Shown in pieces: positions 46,861-58,910 of a DNA stretch of 64,000 bases. Source of the stretch: Protonemura montana (lineage: Eukaryota; Arthropoda; Insecta; Plecoptera; Nemouridae). The stretch lies in assembly GCA_947568835.1 (NCBI GenBank), contig OX387610.1, positions 9,511,501 through 9,575,500 on the forward strand. The letters run 5' to 3'. Each line of letters opens with the position of its first letter. Position 1 is the stretch's first letter. The notes under the pieces are model-generated. The model saw only the letters and a program-made list of their open reading frames with translations, did not search any database and had not been told where the DNA came from. Made by a program: the position numbers and the translations under genes.

Positions 46861-47420
46861 TATATGTGTTAAAAAATGATTGTTAGTTGATTGACGTTTT
46901 CTGTTCATGTGGAAGTAAAGTTGGTCAATTAAGGTTGTGATTTCGCAGAAGTTGTAATGGTTTGTTTAGTAAACATAATCTCTAATCTGACACTGAGCAC
47001 CAAAAAGAATACCCTCTGGCATTGACTTCGATAATCACATTTCTTGGAAAGGCAATCAATATTGATGTTCATCGTGAGAATGTCTAGGCAATGCTGCAGT
47101 CTTGCATCGCACAAGGATAAATATTTAATTCCTTGCTATCAATTAACGTCCAGTTGATGAAACAAGCAACTGACGGTTGACATTGAATTGATACAAAAAA
47201 AAATAAGACATACACATCACGAAATCAAATTCAAAAATTCAAAAAAGCCGTTTGGATAACGTCCAAAAACTTTCAATCAATTGAAATCACTTTCGAATAG
47301 ACTCGGTGGTCATAATCCTAAGCCAGCCTCGACTTTATTTTCACCACCCGCGCCATAATAAGAGGTCAAAATCGAGCCTCAGTTTTCGGTCGAGAGGTCA
47401 GACAATCCTTGAGTTCTCAC
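46861..47420. other. No gene recognised
   Basis: Unassigned AT-rich DNA; the left part would be intron if the candidate exon at 47421-47594 is real. Confidence 0.3.
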
Positions 47421-47594
47421 CCACACTGATGGTGAAGACATATTGACATCTCCCGATGACCTATAGGGGTCATCCGCTGTTGACAAGACTTGCTGAGATC
47501 GGCCTCCAACCATAGTCGTAATCTTTGACGACATCCGAGCATCGATGGCATTTGGATAAGACGGTTTGATGGTCTTGTTTACATTCGAAGTCAT
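47421..47594 (-). other. Weak candidate first coding exon
   Basis: On the minus strand an ATG at 47594 opens 58 codons (MTSNVNKTIKPSYPNAIDAR... to ...VNMSSPSVW) ending in phase 0 at TGG|GTGAGA, a usable donor. Without splicing the frame runs on to a stop at 47379. A TATAAATA at 47625-47632 lies upstream, but so close that the 5' UTR would be only a few bases. The protein is Ser-rich and unrecognised. Confidence 0.22.
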
Positions 47595-47944
47595 TGAAAT
47601 GGTTTCGATGGGAGAATTGATGGGTATTTATAATCGAAAGTTCATTGTCGACGGATTAAGCTCAGCTGTAACTCAGGCAGGTTTCAGTGTTTGGTCGCCG
47701 GAGCAATAAATGAATTGTGGATTTTAAATTTTAGCAAAGCACCCCTTGACATTTTGCTCTGTTAATACTGCTTGTCAGTGTTTTTTATGAATTGGCAATA
47801 AAACGGGTTCATGGATTTTAAACGCAGCGATGACGCTATTTGAATTTTGTTGTATTGGATCCTTGCTGGCTGGATGCTTTTCTTCTTCGTCGTTAAAAAT
47901 TTGTTAATTAAGTAAAAATAATTTTTCAATATTGATTGATTTTT

Positions 47945-48425
47945 TTATAGCTGAGCGACGCACTGTTTGACAACGTGCCCTGAGACACAATTCTAAAGTG
48001 GGTGATTATGAACCTGGCCGAACGTAGAAGAGAGAAAGGAGAATCTGGTGACGGCACATATGACTATTTCTTTCCAAGAGCACCAAGCAAATCACCGGCT
48101 TAACGTCCCTTATTAAGGGCGGTACTTAGAAGTTCCAACTCAAACAACATGATTACTCCACAAATCCATGCTGAATAAAGTTATTGAAATAACTTTCGTA
48201 CCCCCAACCTCTCACATGTATATGATGTTCACCCATCCAATATATCTGACCCATTGAAGTGTTGCTGAATTTTGGCAACCTCACCAATAAACAGTGTTTC
48301 CAACACGCCAAATTTTAGGTAGTTGCCCATCCAATACCCAACAAAACGCAGTGTTGCTTAACTTCAGCAGTCTCACGAAAACCGGTGTTTCCAACAGGCC
48401 AAACTATTCGGTAGAATAAAATAAA
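47945..48425 (-). repeat. 5S rRNA-derived SINE, full length with two heads
   Basis: In minus-strand sense: two 5S-like heads in tandem (48320-48425, then 48228-48315), then the body with GGCTTAACGTCCCTTATTAA (complement of the conserved block, about 48099-48118), then the tail GAGCGACGCACTGTTTGAC (47953). The most complete two-headed copy in the window. Confidence 0.75.
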
Positions 48426-48884
48426 TAATTGCTAGAAAAATTAATGCCCGCCGTTCATTCGGTAGAAGAGTGAATCGGCAATCAAGCGTTCGTATTTTAC
48501 CATTCTAGATGTAATATAACAAAAAGGAAATCCACGAGAGGCCAAAACAAAGCAGTAACAAAACAAAATTCTTAAATATATCATTCTTACCCTTGAACCT
48601 GGAGCCTGGAAAATGTCAAAGCAATAGACTATTAGATGAAAACTGGTCCCAACGTGTCACATCTCAACTCCCCGAACATTAGCAGCACAAATGTTTTGGC
48701 GACAGCAGCCAAACGCAAATCAATGCAAATCCCGCCTCGCAGACGCGATACGGGATATTGTGTAATTGCAAAACGTCTGCAGATGGCGTAACGCTTGCAT
48801 AAAATCATGTTAGATCGCATTGGGAGCGTGACACCTGGCTTCAGCATGACACAATGTTATCAACAGAAGCAGGAAACCATAAGT

Positions 48885-49690
48885 ACGGCAAGAGAGTGGC
48901 CAGCTTCGAGCAATGACCGCCATGTTTGCACGGACAGAGAGTGGCCATCTCCAAGCAATGACCACCATGTTTGCACGGCAAGAGAGTGGCCAGCTCCATG
49001 AAATGGCCACCATGTTTGCACGGCAAGAGAGTGGCCAGCTCCATGAAATGGCCACCATGTTTGCACGGACAGAGAGTGGCCAGCTCCGAGCAATGACCGC
49101 CATGTTTGCACGGCCAGAGAGTGGCCAGCTCCAAGCAATGACCGCCATGTTTGCACGGCCAGAGAGTGGCCAGCTCCATGAAATGGCCACCATGTTTGCA
49201 TGGCCAGAGAGTGGCCAGCTCCATGAAATGGCCACCATGTTTGCACGGCCAGAGAGTGGCCAGCTCCATGAAATGGCCGCCATGTTTGCACGGACAGAGA
49301 GTGGCCAGCTCCAAGAAATTACCACCATGTTTGCACGGCCAGAGAGTGGCCAGCTCCATGAAATGGCCGCCATGTTTGCATGGCCAGAGAGTGGCCAGCT
49401 CCATGAAATGGCCACCATGTTTGCACGGCCAGAGAGTGGCCAGCTCTATGAAATGGCCGCCATTTGCACGGACAGAGAGTGGCCAGCTCCGAGCAATGGT
49501 CGCCATGTTTTTACGGCAAGAGAGTGGCCATCTCCAAGCAATGACCGCTATGATTATACGGCCAGAGAGTGGGTAACTAAAAAAATTGCCACCTAGCCGT
49601 GCAAACACAGCGGTGATTGTTTGGAGATGGTCGCAACTCTAGCCGTGCAAACGTGGTGACTATTTCTTGGAGATAGCCACTCTCTCTCTT
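48885..49690. repeat. 45-bp minisatellite, about 15 units, with inverted units at the right end
   Basis: Units of 45 bp contain CCATGTTTGCACGGCCAGAG, AGTGGCCAGCTCCATGAAAT and GG, with C/G, CCATG/CGAGC/CAAGC variants. One unit near 49465 lacks three bases. After 49590 two units continue in opposite orientation (GCCGTGCAAACGTGGTGAC, TTGGAGATAGCCACTCTC). As 45 is a multiple of 3, several frames on both strands stay open for 140-255 codons; these are artefacts of the repeat. Confidence 0.9.
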
Positions 49691-49985
49691 TACATAGGGC
49701 ATTCAAATCGTGCGCTGTTCCAAGATGAAGTAGCGAATTGCAGGTAAGAAACAAGATCCGGAGCACGGAAGTCGGAAGTGCAAGCGGGTCCACACGACCG
49801 CCGAAACGAGTTAGTTTACTTTTTAAAAAAAAGGTGTTAAACATTTAATTGGGTTGTTAATGATTTTATTTGCATTTATTACCATGGTTTACTTATCACT
49901 AATTAATAACTGATTTTGTTTTCGTGCGTTTATGGTGACAACTTTCTTCTAGATGCAAACAAGAAGTTTCAAAACTTGATACGCG

Positions 49986-50212
49986 GAATCTGATTTAAAT
50001 TGAAAACGCTTGCAATGCGTGGGGTATTTTATCATTAGGAACACTAATAACCTCTCAAGAATTTTACTTTTATCAAATGTACTATAATCCTCTCAAAAAT
50101 TATGTGGTTATGCTCAATTGGTTAGAGCAACACCCGCGACAGTTGAAAATTGGAGTGTGATTCCCCGTTTAAGCATCAACTTTTGAGAGGTCATTAGTGT
50201 TCCTGATAATTC
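49986..50212. repeat. Foldback element with tRNA-like core (copy 4, second arm type)
   Basis: Left end AATCTGATTTAAATTGAAAA. Arms at about 50032-50064 and 50174-50211 pair imperfectly and carry AGGAACACTAATAACCTCTC instead of the ATCAACACTATAACCGTCTC of copies 1-3. The tRNA-like core is at 50104-50175 (ATGCTCAATTGGTTAGAGCA, CACCCGCGACAG), with a decayed B-box (GAGTGTGATTCC). Confidence 0.7.
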
Positions 50213-50639
50213 AAAACTTGATCTTTCTGAGTTTCAGGGAAGGGCTGTAAAAAGGTTCCAGGGTCAGGCCAATCATTACAGCCATTGGTGTTGTTTCTGA
50301 AAGTATTATGACAAGATATTTCAAGATGCGTTTACCTTTACAGCGTCAACCTAGCGTCTTTCTTTACCTTTATCAATTTTAACATGAAGCCAATCTTTGA
50401 GTCTTAATGGATTCTCAAGAGGAACGGCCAAAAATGATTAGGCTGGTGCCAAATTTTAAGTAAATTCAAGGACACGTTTAACGCGAGGTGTGACAAAAAA
50501 AGTAAAAACCAATATTCACTAATGGTTTGGCTAAAATTTATGCGAATCTTTGTTTGTTAACATGTTTGTATCGTGAGACTCAGTAAGCCAACGATTCCAT
50601 TCAAGACCAAGGTCCATGTGTTGGAAACATTATATCATG

Positions 50640-50845
50640 TCAAAACTGATCATGAATATGATGGTCACCCATCCCCAGACCCAGCGCAGTGTTCTTTAAC
50701 TTCGTGGATATCACGAGAACCAAATTTCAAATACGTCAAACCGTTCGGTGGTTGCCCATTCAATACCTGATCCAGCGCTGTGTTGCTTTTCTTCGGTGAT
50801 CTCACGAGGACCGGTGTTTGCAACACGCCAAACCGTGAATGCCTT
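50640..50845 (-). repeat. Two tandem 5S-like SINE heads
   Basis: Two complements of the 5S-like head in a row (about 50659-50745 and 50748-50840). The second is well preserved (TTCGGTGATCTCACGAGGAC, CCGGTGTTTGCAACACGCC). No body or tail was found. Confidence 0.75.
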
Positions 50846-52587
50846 GTGCGTAAGCATGGGAGTCTTAAGGCAAACGGGGTGCAAGGAACGAGCCCTGGGT
50901 CTACGGGGAACCTATTATAAAATATCATCGAAATATAACTAGACTATGATTAGCACACATTTTAATTAATTTTCTTCTCATAGACAGCAAAAGTATAACT
51001 TGCATCTATGTAATGTATTGTGGAAATAAATTAATCTAGAGAGTTCTTCAGATGAAATTTCCTTAACCAGGATGTGGTCCTCATGGAAATTTCCATTGTC
51101 AAATAATTAATGTTTTCTTTCCTCGTGGTGAATTTTCTAGCGAAACTCTATGGAATCATCCATATATCGATTTCTTGTTTTTAAATTAGTTGTCAACATT
51201 TTCGAACCACTTTTCCCAATTTTACGGAAAACCGCGAGCCTTCCATGACGAACAAGACAGAAGCACTCTGTCTTGTCTTGTCTTGAGCTACTTGGCCCAG
51301 TCACATAGAATGATGCCGAGGATTAATGTCCCATTCCGGAAGATTGATGCTAAACGCTTAAATAACGAAAATCTTAGTCTGCCGTATGATTTAACATGGA
51401 GAGTTCAATGCGCTATGCTGTAACCCTTACTAACCTACGCATGGATGGGCATAAGATTTTTGCCGCTAGCTACCACGAGACAATCTCATCACAATTGCCA
51501 GTGTTCGAATGAGTGAACGGGCAAATAGCATGGTGCTAATGAAGATAAATTATTAAAATACACAAGAAATTTGTTATGTCTTTGACTAAATGGTAAAACA
51601 AAAACCTTCCGACTGTGACTTCGGAGCGCGAACATTAATAAAGTAGAAATTATTTTCTGATGTCGCATATTTATTGCGATTTGAGACAAGTTTACCGTTG
51701 GGTTTAAAGGTGGATGTAAAGTTTGATTTGCTAATAAGAGACGTGTCAAATAGCAAAATATGTTATCACGCCACCCACTTCAATGCAAATATTATTTGAC
51801 TGTCATGTGGCGTTCATGTTTCACACAAAACCTCCAACTGTTGTTTTACTATATTTTGATAGGTGATCTGAAATTTGTGAAAATTAAATATTCTGCTCTT
51901 CCGAAATGTCAGTAGTGTACTGAGTATTCCCAGAAACAAGTATAGTACATGGGCAAAGAAAATAATTAACGTGAAAGAAGTAAAAAAGGTGGAAAATGGG
52001 AGAAAAACAAATACCAACGCACATTTTCACATTTTCACTCTCCAACTGTTCTTGCATTATTTTGCGTTTGCTGCAGTAACAGACCATTACTTCAGCACGC
52101 TTTTCTAAAACACCTAAAACAAGGAAAATCCCTCTTCATACAAATAAACCAACAGTCTCGACTTCAAACCCCGACTAGAGACCCAGACACTATCATCCGA
52201 GTTCACCAGAGTTCATACATCAGTAGACATATAGACTACACCTCATGTGCCTCCTACAGCCGCGCGAATCTCAAGAAAGAACTCTCATCCTTCGTGCACG
52301 TGGCAATGGCGTGTCTTACTCAGATGAGTTACATCTCCAGTTCCACTCCCGCTGAGCTTTATGTCCTGACCGCTCGGCTTTCCGGTAATCGGCTTCACAT
52401 GGCTAGTGAGTCTGATGGTCAGAGAGTGGATGTCTCTGCCATGCTTGTACTGGAGGCTAACGTTGGGTATCCTGAAAAGCTTTTACAATCGTACCTTCTA
52501 TAGGCGACAATCATAGAAGTCGCTGTATCATCGCTATGTCATCACCAACATCAATTTTGGAAGAGGAGCTAGTCTGGAAAAATGTGC
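50846..52587. other. No gene recognised
   Basis: Short frames only. A TGTCTTGTCTTGTCTTG repeat lies near 51270. The frame at 52294-52503 has no recognisable domain and adjoins the tRNA-SINE, so it may be part of a retroposon body. Confidence 0.3.
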
Positions 52588-52655
52588 GACTGAACCGGGA
52601 TACGAACCCGGGACCTTCCAAGTGCCGGTCAGGTGCTCTAAGCTATCCGGGCACA
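52588..52655 (-). repeat. tRNA-derived SINE head
   Basis: On the minus strand: GTGCCCGGATAGCTTAGAGC (A-box), ACCTGACCGGCACTTGG, AAGGTCCCGGGTTCGTATCC (B-box GGTTCGTATCC, T-arm CCGGG/CCCGG). The 3' acceptor strand (TTCAGTC) does not pair with the 5' side (GCCCGGA), so it is a SINE head, not a tRNA gene. The body would run left towards 52500. Unrelated to the foldback family's tRNA-like core. Confidence 0.65.
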
Positions 52656-53529
52656 CATATTCCAGTTTTTTTCGCGGGGTTATTAAGGGATCCCCTCAAG
52701 AGGGAAGAGGCCAAGGCGACTCATATGGACGAGTACTTAGCAACCCTAGGATGTGATGCTCATTAAATGTATTTTGTATTTGCAGCTAGTTTACGATGAT
52801 TAAAAAGGGGGATCTCTCAAGTCGCAATACGTACAGTAAGGTACAAAAATAATGCTGTAAGGTTTTTTGAAAGTTAAAATATGGCGGCTTTAGCATGTAG
52901 ATAGCCACTCTCTGACAGTACACATATACATTCACATAGTCATAGTCGACGTCAGCGCTGAGACTTGAAGCGATATTTTATCAGGTTTTAGCTGAAGACA
53001 CGCGATTTTTGCCGACTTGATGAGACTCGTTTGCCCGAGGACTTTCAACTTTGTGACTGGATGGAGTTTCTTCAGTTTGCAGACATTATGTGATAAGGAA
53101 TACAGGATGTCTTACAGATGTGGGTGAGTTGTGGGAGAAGGTTTCGTACTGGAGTTAGAGTGCATTCCAATAGAGGCTGTAATGGCTGGTAACAGAAATA
53201 ATATACTTGGGACCAGTTTTACAAAGTACGATTCAAAAATCTGTCAGCTAGAAACGTTCGCCCATGGTCACTGCATAACCAACCAGTTCTTTTTAATGAC
53301 ATCTTAGCTAGCATTTTTCTTTTCTTATTTCTAATTATTAACAAAATTTAAATCTACTTACATCTAAAAATGTTCAGAACTGACCAAACTTGGTGGCGCA
53401 CGAGTTTCCTCCAAAAACAATAGATGTCCCTACAAGCAGTTACACAGCTTTTCCACAAAAAAACAAGAGCAAAAATCAATAGAATGCCGAGGTTTTTAAT
53501 GTCAATTTTCATGCTTCAGAAACACTGGT
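52656..53529. other. No gene recognised
   Basis: Contains GTAGATAGCCACTCTCTGAC at 52899-52918, a short match to the inverted form of the 45-bp minisatellite unit. Otherwise unassigned. Confidence 0.3.
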
Positions 53530-53930
53530 TTTTGTGACATTATCAAAGTTAAGCAACACTGTGCTGGGTCAGGCATTGTATGGGTTACCGTCATACACAT
53601 GACCAGTTCTGTTCGGGAGAGAGGTTGTAGGGATGAAAGTTAGTACAGCGACTTCATTCGCTTTGCTTATCAACCTCTCGACAGCATGGATTTGTGGAGG
53701 AATCCTGCTGTTCGAGTTGTACCGTCCTTCGGAAGGGACGTTAAGCCGGTGCTCTTCGACAGGAGTCGGCTACGTGCCGACACCGGGTTTTCCCTTCACT
53801 CTTCCAGGCGAGGTTAGGTTCATCATAACCTTCAACATCATTCACTCATTCACCGATGCCGTTAGACCAGTGCTTAAGAGCCCGTTGTCAAAACAGTGCG
53901 TCGTTAAACCCAACAAATCATCATCAATGG
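53530..53930 (+). repeat. 5S rRNA-derived SINE
   Basis: Partial head (AAAGTTAAGCAACACTGTGC, TGGGTCAGGCATTG), body with CCTTCGGAAGGGACGTTAAG (53727-53746) and tail AACAGTGCGTCGTTAAACCC (53890-53909). The body is clearly alignable with 32656-33052, including the CTGTTCGAGTTGTACCGTC stretch. The frame 53633-54010 that crosses it is not a gene. Confidence 0.8.
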
Positions 53931-56900
53931 TCTCAAAAGTAATCACCTTAATCTACAAGGAAGTCTTTCTTACCAGAAGCGTTACTAGCTGCAAGTGGCA
54001 AAACCACTGACGGGTGTAACTCTTGTGTGGCTCGTTTGAGATTGATGGAAACGGAGTTCTGTCTTTGCAAGACAGCTTAATACAAAGATGATTCATGAAT
54101 ACTCTCAGAGTAAGGTGTAGTGAATGGGTTGAAAAGACTGACGGCAAACAAAAGAACAAATCTCCGAAGATCTACTACGAGGTGGGTTGCTGGAGTCGAC
54201 CACTTTTCTTTCAGGGAGTCCTTAGCGGTCAGCTGCAGTGGCGTAGTCACGTGGTTATCTTACATAATATTTTTGTCTTCGGATAGACCGTAGAAACACT
54301 GCACTCATGGGGATGATTCGATACATATTTTAAATGGGATTTTAAAAGATTGGTTTGCATCTGTGTGGTTGTTGAGTTTTTTGGTTTTTCTGGTGATTCC
54401 ACTATAGGGAGCTGAAACCAGCAAGCGATGTATGAAAGGCTCCCCTTTTTTAAGAAATAGTTTCTCAAATCTAGCTCCCCTTCCAACTGTGTGGTTGTGT
54501 ACTGAATAATGATGTGGACTACCGATTAGGGAAAAACGGTATGTCCATAAAAACTGTTCAAGACAAATGTGGTGACAAGAAAAAAAAAAAAATTTCAAAA
54601 TTTCGATGCACTTATAGCAATCGTTGACGTAAACATAACAAAAGATTGATTGGGCGTAAACCAGTTACAAGTGCGAGTAATCTGTGAGAAGTAATTTTAA
54701 AAAATTCTTAGCACTCGAAACGACGGTGACTTCACCTACTAGCATGCTCTAATTGTGTCGGTGAAATTGTCATTTGGCGTCATTTTTTTCCAACGACAGT
54801 TGAACATAATCGTTATGGTAGTACAATCTGTGGTAGTACGCTTCCACTGCCAAATTTACTCTTAAGCCCCCAAAAAGTGCTCGTCAACCCTTTTAATATC
54901 CTTAGGTCACATACCTACTTTATGATTGCAAAAAATCCACTAAGCTCATATTGCCATTCAAAAAACAATTTCATTTTTGAAACCCTACCACCGTGTTACC
55001 AAACATGACCGCCACTGTCCAAGAGATACCCAATGAATGGTCTTAACACCGTCCATTCAGATCTCATCCACCGTTCACAGCTAACCTTTACCACCGTCAC
55101 GTGATACTTGAGTGTGCTGTAGTCTGCAGGTGGCTAGTGGTCAACCAAGTAAAGGTGATAAATCCTCCACGTGGTCTTGACCTCTGAGTAGCAAGGTGAC
55201 CCTAGCGCGGCTGACCACTCTGATGCCAGCAAGCTAACTGGCAAACCACCCGTAAACAGGCAGACTTTCGCGTGACACCGGCCATAATCAAGCGGTAATG
55301 TTTCAAATGAAGATTGTTAGGAGAGCAAGCTAGGTATGGGAATCTTGTTAGTCAATCATAGTAGACGAATGGTAGATAGGAGTTGATATTAATTATGAAC
55401 TAGACATTTCAAATGAAGACATGTTCCTTAAAAGACATGTTACGTTTGCGGGAATCGGCAGCGGGCGTTTTTTTTTTTTATGTAATACCACGGCATTGCG
55501 GTGATTTTAACATAGAAGCGGTGATTTTAATCTGTGATAGAAGTACATATAGGTAAAGGTATTTCTATTTTTCCAAGAAAATATTTGGACACAGCCCTAG
55601 ATTTTTTTTAGCTTCTGCGATTTTATATCTTGTTGGTAAAAATGAATTACCATCCCTTCAACGACTTAACATACTTCACGTTACGTTTGGGTATGTTTCT
55701 CAGAAACAAGAAAATTAATCGAAAGGTTAATTATTTGAGCAGGAACGGTGAGATAACATAGATACTAGAATATAAAATCTTATCCCCAGCCCGGCTAAAC
55801 TAGATCTCAAATCAAGGTATTTAAATTACGTTTAATTATGTTGGGGTTTCATTTAAGTCTTGACCTGAATTTCTGCACTAGCACGGACCCAGAACATTTA
55901 GATGATGTCAATTCAGAAACAGCACACAACCGCCACACGACAGCCTTGTGAATACACTGTATCGACAACACCATTACAGAGGAATATCACAGAATATCAT
56001 AAGGACCGAACACAAAGCTTACAGCATCAACTAAAAGCAAGCTGCAGGCCTGTGGTTAGTATGTCATTACAAGCAGTGGTACCTACTAACTGCTTATATA
56101 ATAATTGAGCGACAATTTATGGGATGGTTGACATTCTCCGATGGCTTATCAAATTTACCGATCTCGTCGAGGTTTGTTGTGTAGGTACTAGTTGAGATAA
56201 TTTGCAAAGGTGCATGACGTACCTACTGTGACATGTCTATTCATTCAAATTGATTGATGTTTTGGATATTTGGTGTTTTGTTTAGCATCATTGGCTTAGC
56301 ATAGCAGATGTACACGTAAGAAAGTTGCATGAGAAGGAAATGTAACATGATCCGAGGAAAAGGCGTATTTGGGAATATGTTTTCGAAGTTTTTCGGGTCA
56401 TTTTTGCCTTGGTGGTTCTTGAAGTCAAAAGAGCTACTTACCCAAGATGAGGATTGCGATGCATTGTCTTTAAGGTCTTTAGATAAACTTTTTGAAAATA
56501 TTCAATAAGTTGCACTTCAAGACGGTTAAACCTAAAGAAAAGAAAACAATATTTAGTTATGCGTCACCACTATTTATCTTATATGTTTAGAGGAACCTGA
56601 AAGATAAGAATTTCATTGCCACCGGAGAATATTTCTTCTGAAACCAATGGCATTCCTTGGGATGCCAAAGGGTTAGAGAAATATCATCTGAACCGTTTCA
56701 TACCACAACTAACCTAAGTAATTCTATGAAACTTAAAGGTACTTACGGGTACTTAGGAATTTACTACTTGAACTTACATACGTCTGTGCTTTAATCCATT
56801 GCCATGGATACACACAAATAGGTATGCTTACTGTATAATGACATTAAGAGCAAGTTTTAACATTTACAGCAGAAAGATAACTGCCAGCTTAAGACGCATC

Positions 56901-58737
56901 TCTATGGCCACAGCCAATCAGTTACTTAAGAAAATTGTAAAACTGGCCCGCATAAGAATAAATGAATGTACCAACAGAAAACAATTTCAACTATAGTAAA
57001 TATGTGGGCCACTTACCTAAAACTAATAAGAAAATAAAAATTTCGAAAAGGAACAAGTCATATGCTTAAATAGTGATCATTTTGAAAAACTTCTCTTACA
57101 CAGTAAATAATAACTTTAAATTAATCTGAAAGCAAATTTATTATCTAGCAAGTGGCTTGTCAAATATTGTATCTACAATCAATCTGAATGAAAGAAAAGT
57201 TAAAACTATCCATGAATAAAAACTGACCGCAGAAAACACGTCATGACTAACATTCCCGAGCCCGTTCAGTTTTCATCTCAAATCGACCATCGCTTTTCTT
57301 GAATGGATCCACTCACGCATGTTTAGCATGCAAAATGCGTTCGCGCATCGAAGTTACGCGCGAACCCCACCGTTGCGTAACGCACTGAATGGCACACCGT
57401 GCACGTAGCCTGTGACCAGGCGCAAAGGTCAAGTTACATCAGCGCATCTTCTCACGTTTGCATAGACAGCACAGGTGGTATTAACTTTTAGACGCTCGAA
57501 CCTAGGAGTTCATTACCTGGTCGCAGACAAATTATTGGTGCAGATTAACACACCCCTTTGGCGGTAAATGGTAATAGAAAGCGAGAGTGCTTTGTTTTGT
57601 GGTGTGAAAAATTGGTAAATGCTATCAAGTTGATTAACTAATTAATTTTTTTTAATTAAAAGTGTTGAACTTTGAAGCAGTCTTGGCATCATCTAAAAAT
57701 CAGAGCGTAAGTTACCTCCGGAGTTTGAAAATTTCAATTTGTTTCAAGATTTTAGGGATTTTTGTCAAGCTGATAACAATTTTACGCCCCAAATACCAAA
57801 CTGCAATGAAATGCAATTTAAAAAATTAGTTCAAGCAATATTGGCACCATACAGATCGAAATACAAGTAGGTTTTCTCCTAATTTTTTCGAGATATGTCT
57901 GATGATTTGGTTTTATTCCTGAAAACAATATATATGTTGTATGCATTTTGTCATGCCATACTCAATGAAAATTACGATTATTTGGTCATTAATTATTTGG
58001 GGAGATCTAAATCTAACTTAATTAATTTCGTACCTAACTTCGAAGCGAAGAGTTCTATTTATCAAAACCATCGACTTACCAAATTTAGCTGCACTTTTGA
58101 TTACAGCACTACGAATATAAAATCAAAATTATGGTAAACAGTGTTTCCTAACTTCTGGCCAAGATAAGGTCGCCAATTACCGGCGCATGACCCATCATTA
58201 CCCAGTGTTGTGTGTAACGTACCAACCTTTATCGCCCAAAATTCGAAATGTTTCAAAAATACGCACACATCTTGACAAATTGAACCAACAAATTGAAATA
58301 CTAAGGATGGACAAACCACATGTTCAAATCATAGTTAGCTCATCGATGTACGCACAATTACACATAGTGTACCAATAGTGAATTATCATAAAGTTGATGT
58401 ATGGTAGTTCATTAAGATAGGAAACGGATTTAAGCATGCCAGATCATCATGCAAGTACAATAATTAGAGCATACAGCCTGACACCTTTGCGATGGCTGCA
58501 GTAAAGAAACAGACACACAATTCTAGTTTAACGACGCACTAATCCACGATATAAGGATTACATTTTAGGTTTAAGGGTGTCACTTGGTATGCGGTATTTG
58601 ATGGAAAAGGCTCTTTGCAATATCTTGTGACGGGTGTTTTAAAGACCTCCATAAGACTTTTATCGGTTGAATATCATTAATCATTTAGGGAACACTTTTA
58701 CAAAAAAAGTAACCCTGAATAGATATGACCAAGAGGA
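53931..58737. other. No gene recognised
   Basis: Long stretch with only short frames on both strands and a few CpG-richer patches (about 55080-55290 and 57240-57470). A tail-like GTTTAACGACGCACTAATCC at 58526 is the only sign of the 5S-SINE family. No exon with clear splice sites and a recognisable product was found. Confidence 0.35.
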
Positions 58738-58910
58738 TTGGTGGTCATCCATCCAACCAACGTATGAGCGCAGTGTTGCTTAATCTTGGTTACACTACTA
58801 CCCTCTCAACAATCGATGCCCAAACGGGGACTCGAACCCCGATCTCTAGCTATTTCGAGTCCCCGTTTGGGTATCGATTTTTGAGAGGGTAGTGGTGTTC
58901 CTAATTATAA
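58738..58910. repeat. 5S-head fragment joined to a foldback element with T-arm inside its inverted arms (copy 5)
   Basis: 58738-58790 is a complement of part of a 5S-like head (GGTGGTCATCCATCCAACC, CGCAGTGTTGCTTAATC). Next to it, arms 58792-58835 and 58855-58898 pair at 41 of 44 positions. Unlike the other copies, the tRNA T-arm half (AAACGGGGACTCGA) is included in both arms, leaving a 19-nt loop that keeps part of the tRNA-like core (CCCCGATCTCTAGC). Confidence 0.7.

Noticed and set aside
48795-49608. Frames of 140-255 codons on both strands
   Set aside because: The 45-bp unit is a multiple of three without stops in several phases, so long frames are automatic.
50640-50845. Functional 5S rRNA genes
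   Set aside because: Segments are only partial, diverged 5S relatives lacking the 3' end and terminator, and recur linked to SINE bodies.
53633-54010. 125-codon plus-strand frame
   Set aside because: It lies across the body and tail of a 5S-derived SINE.
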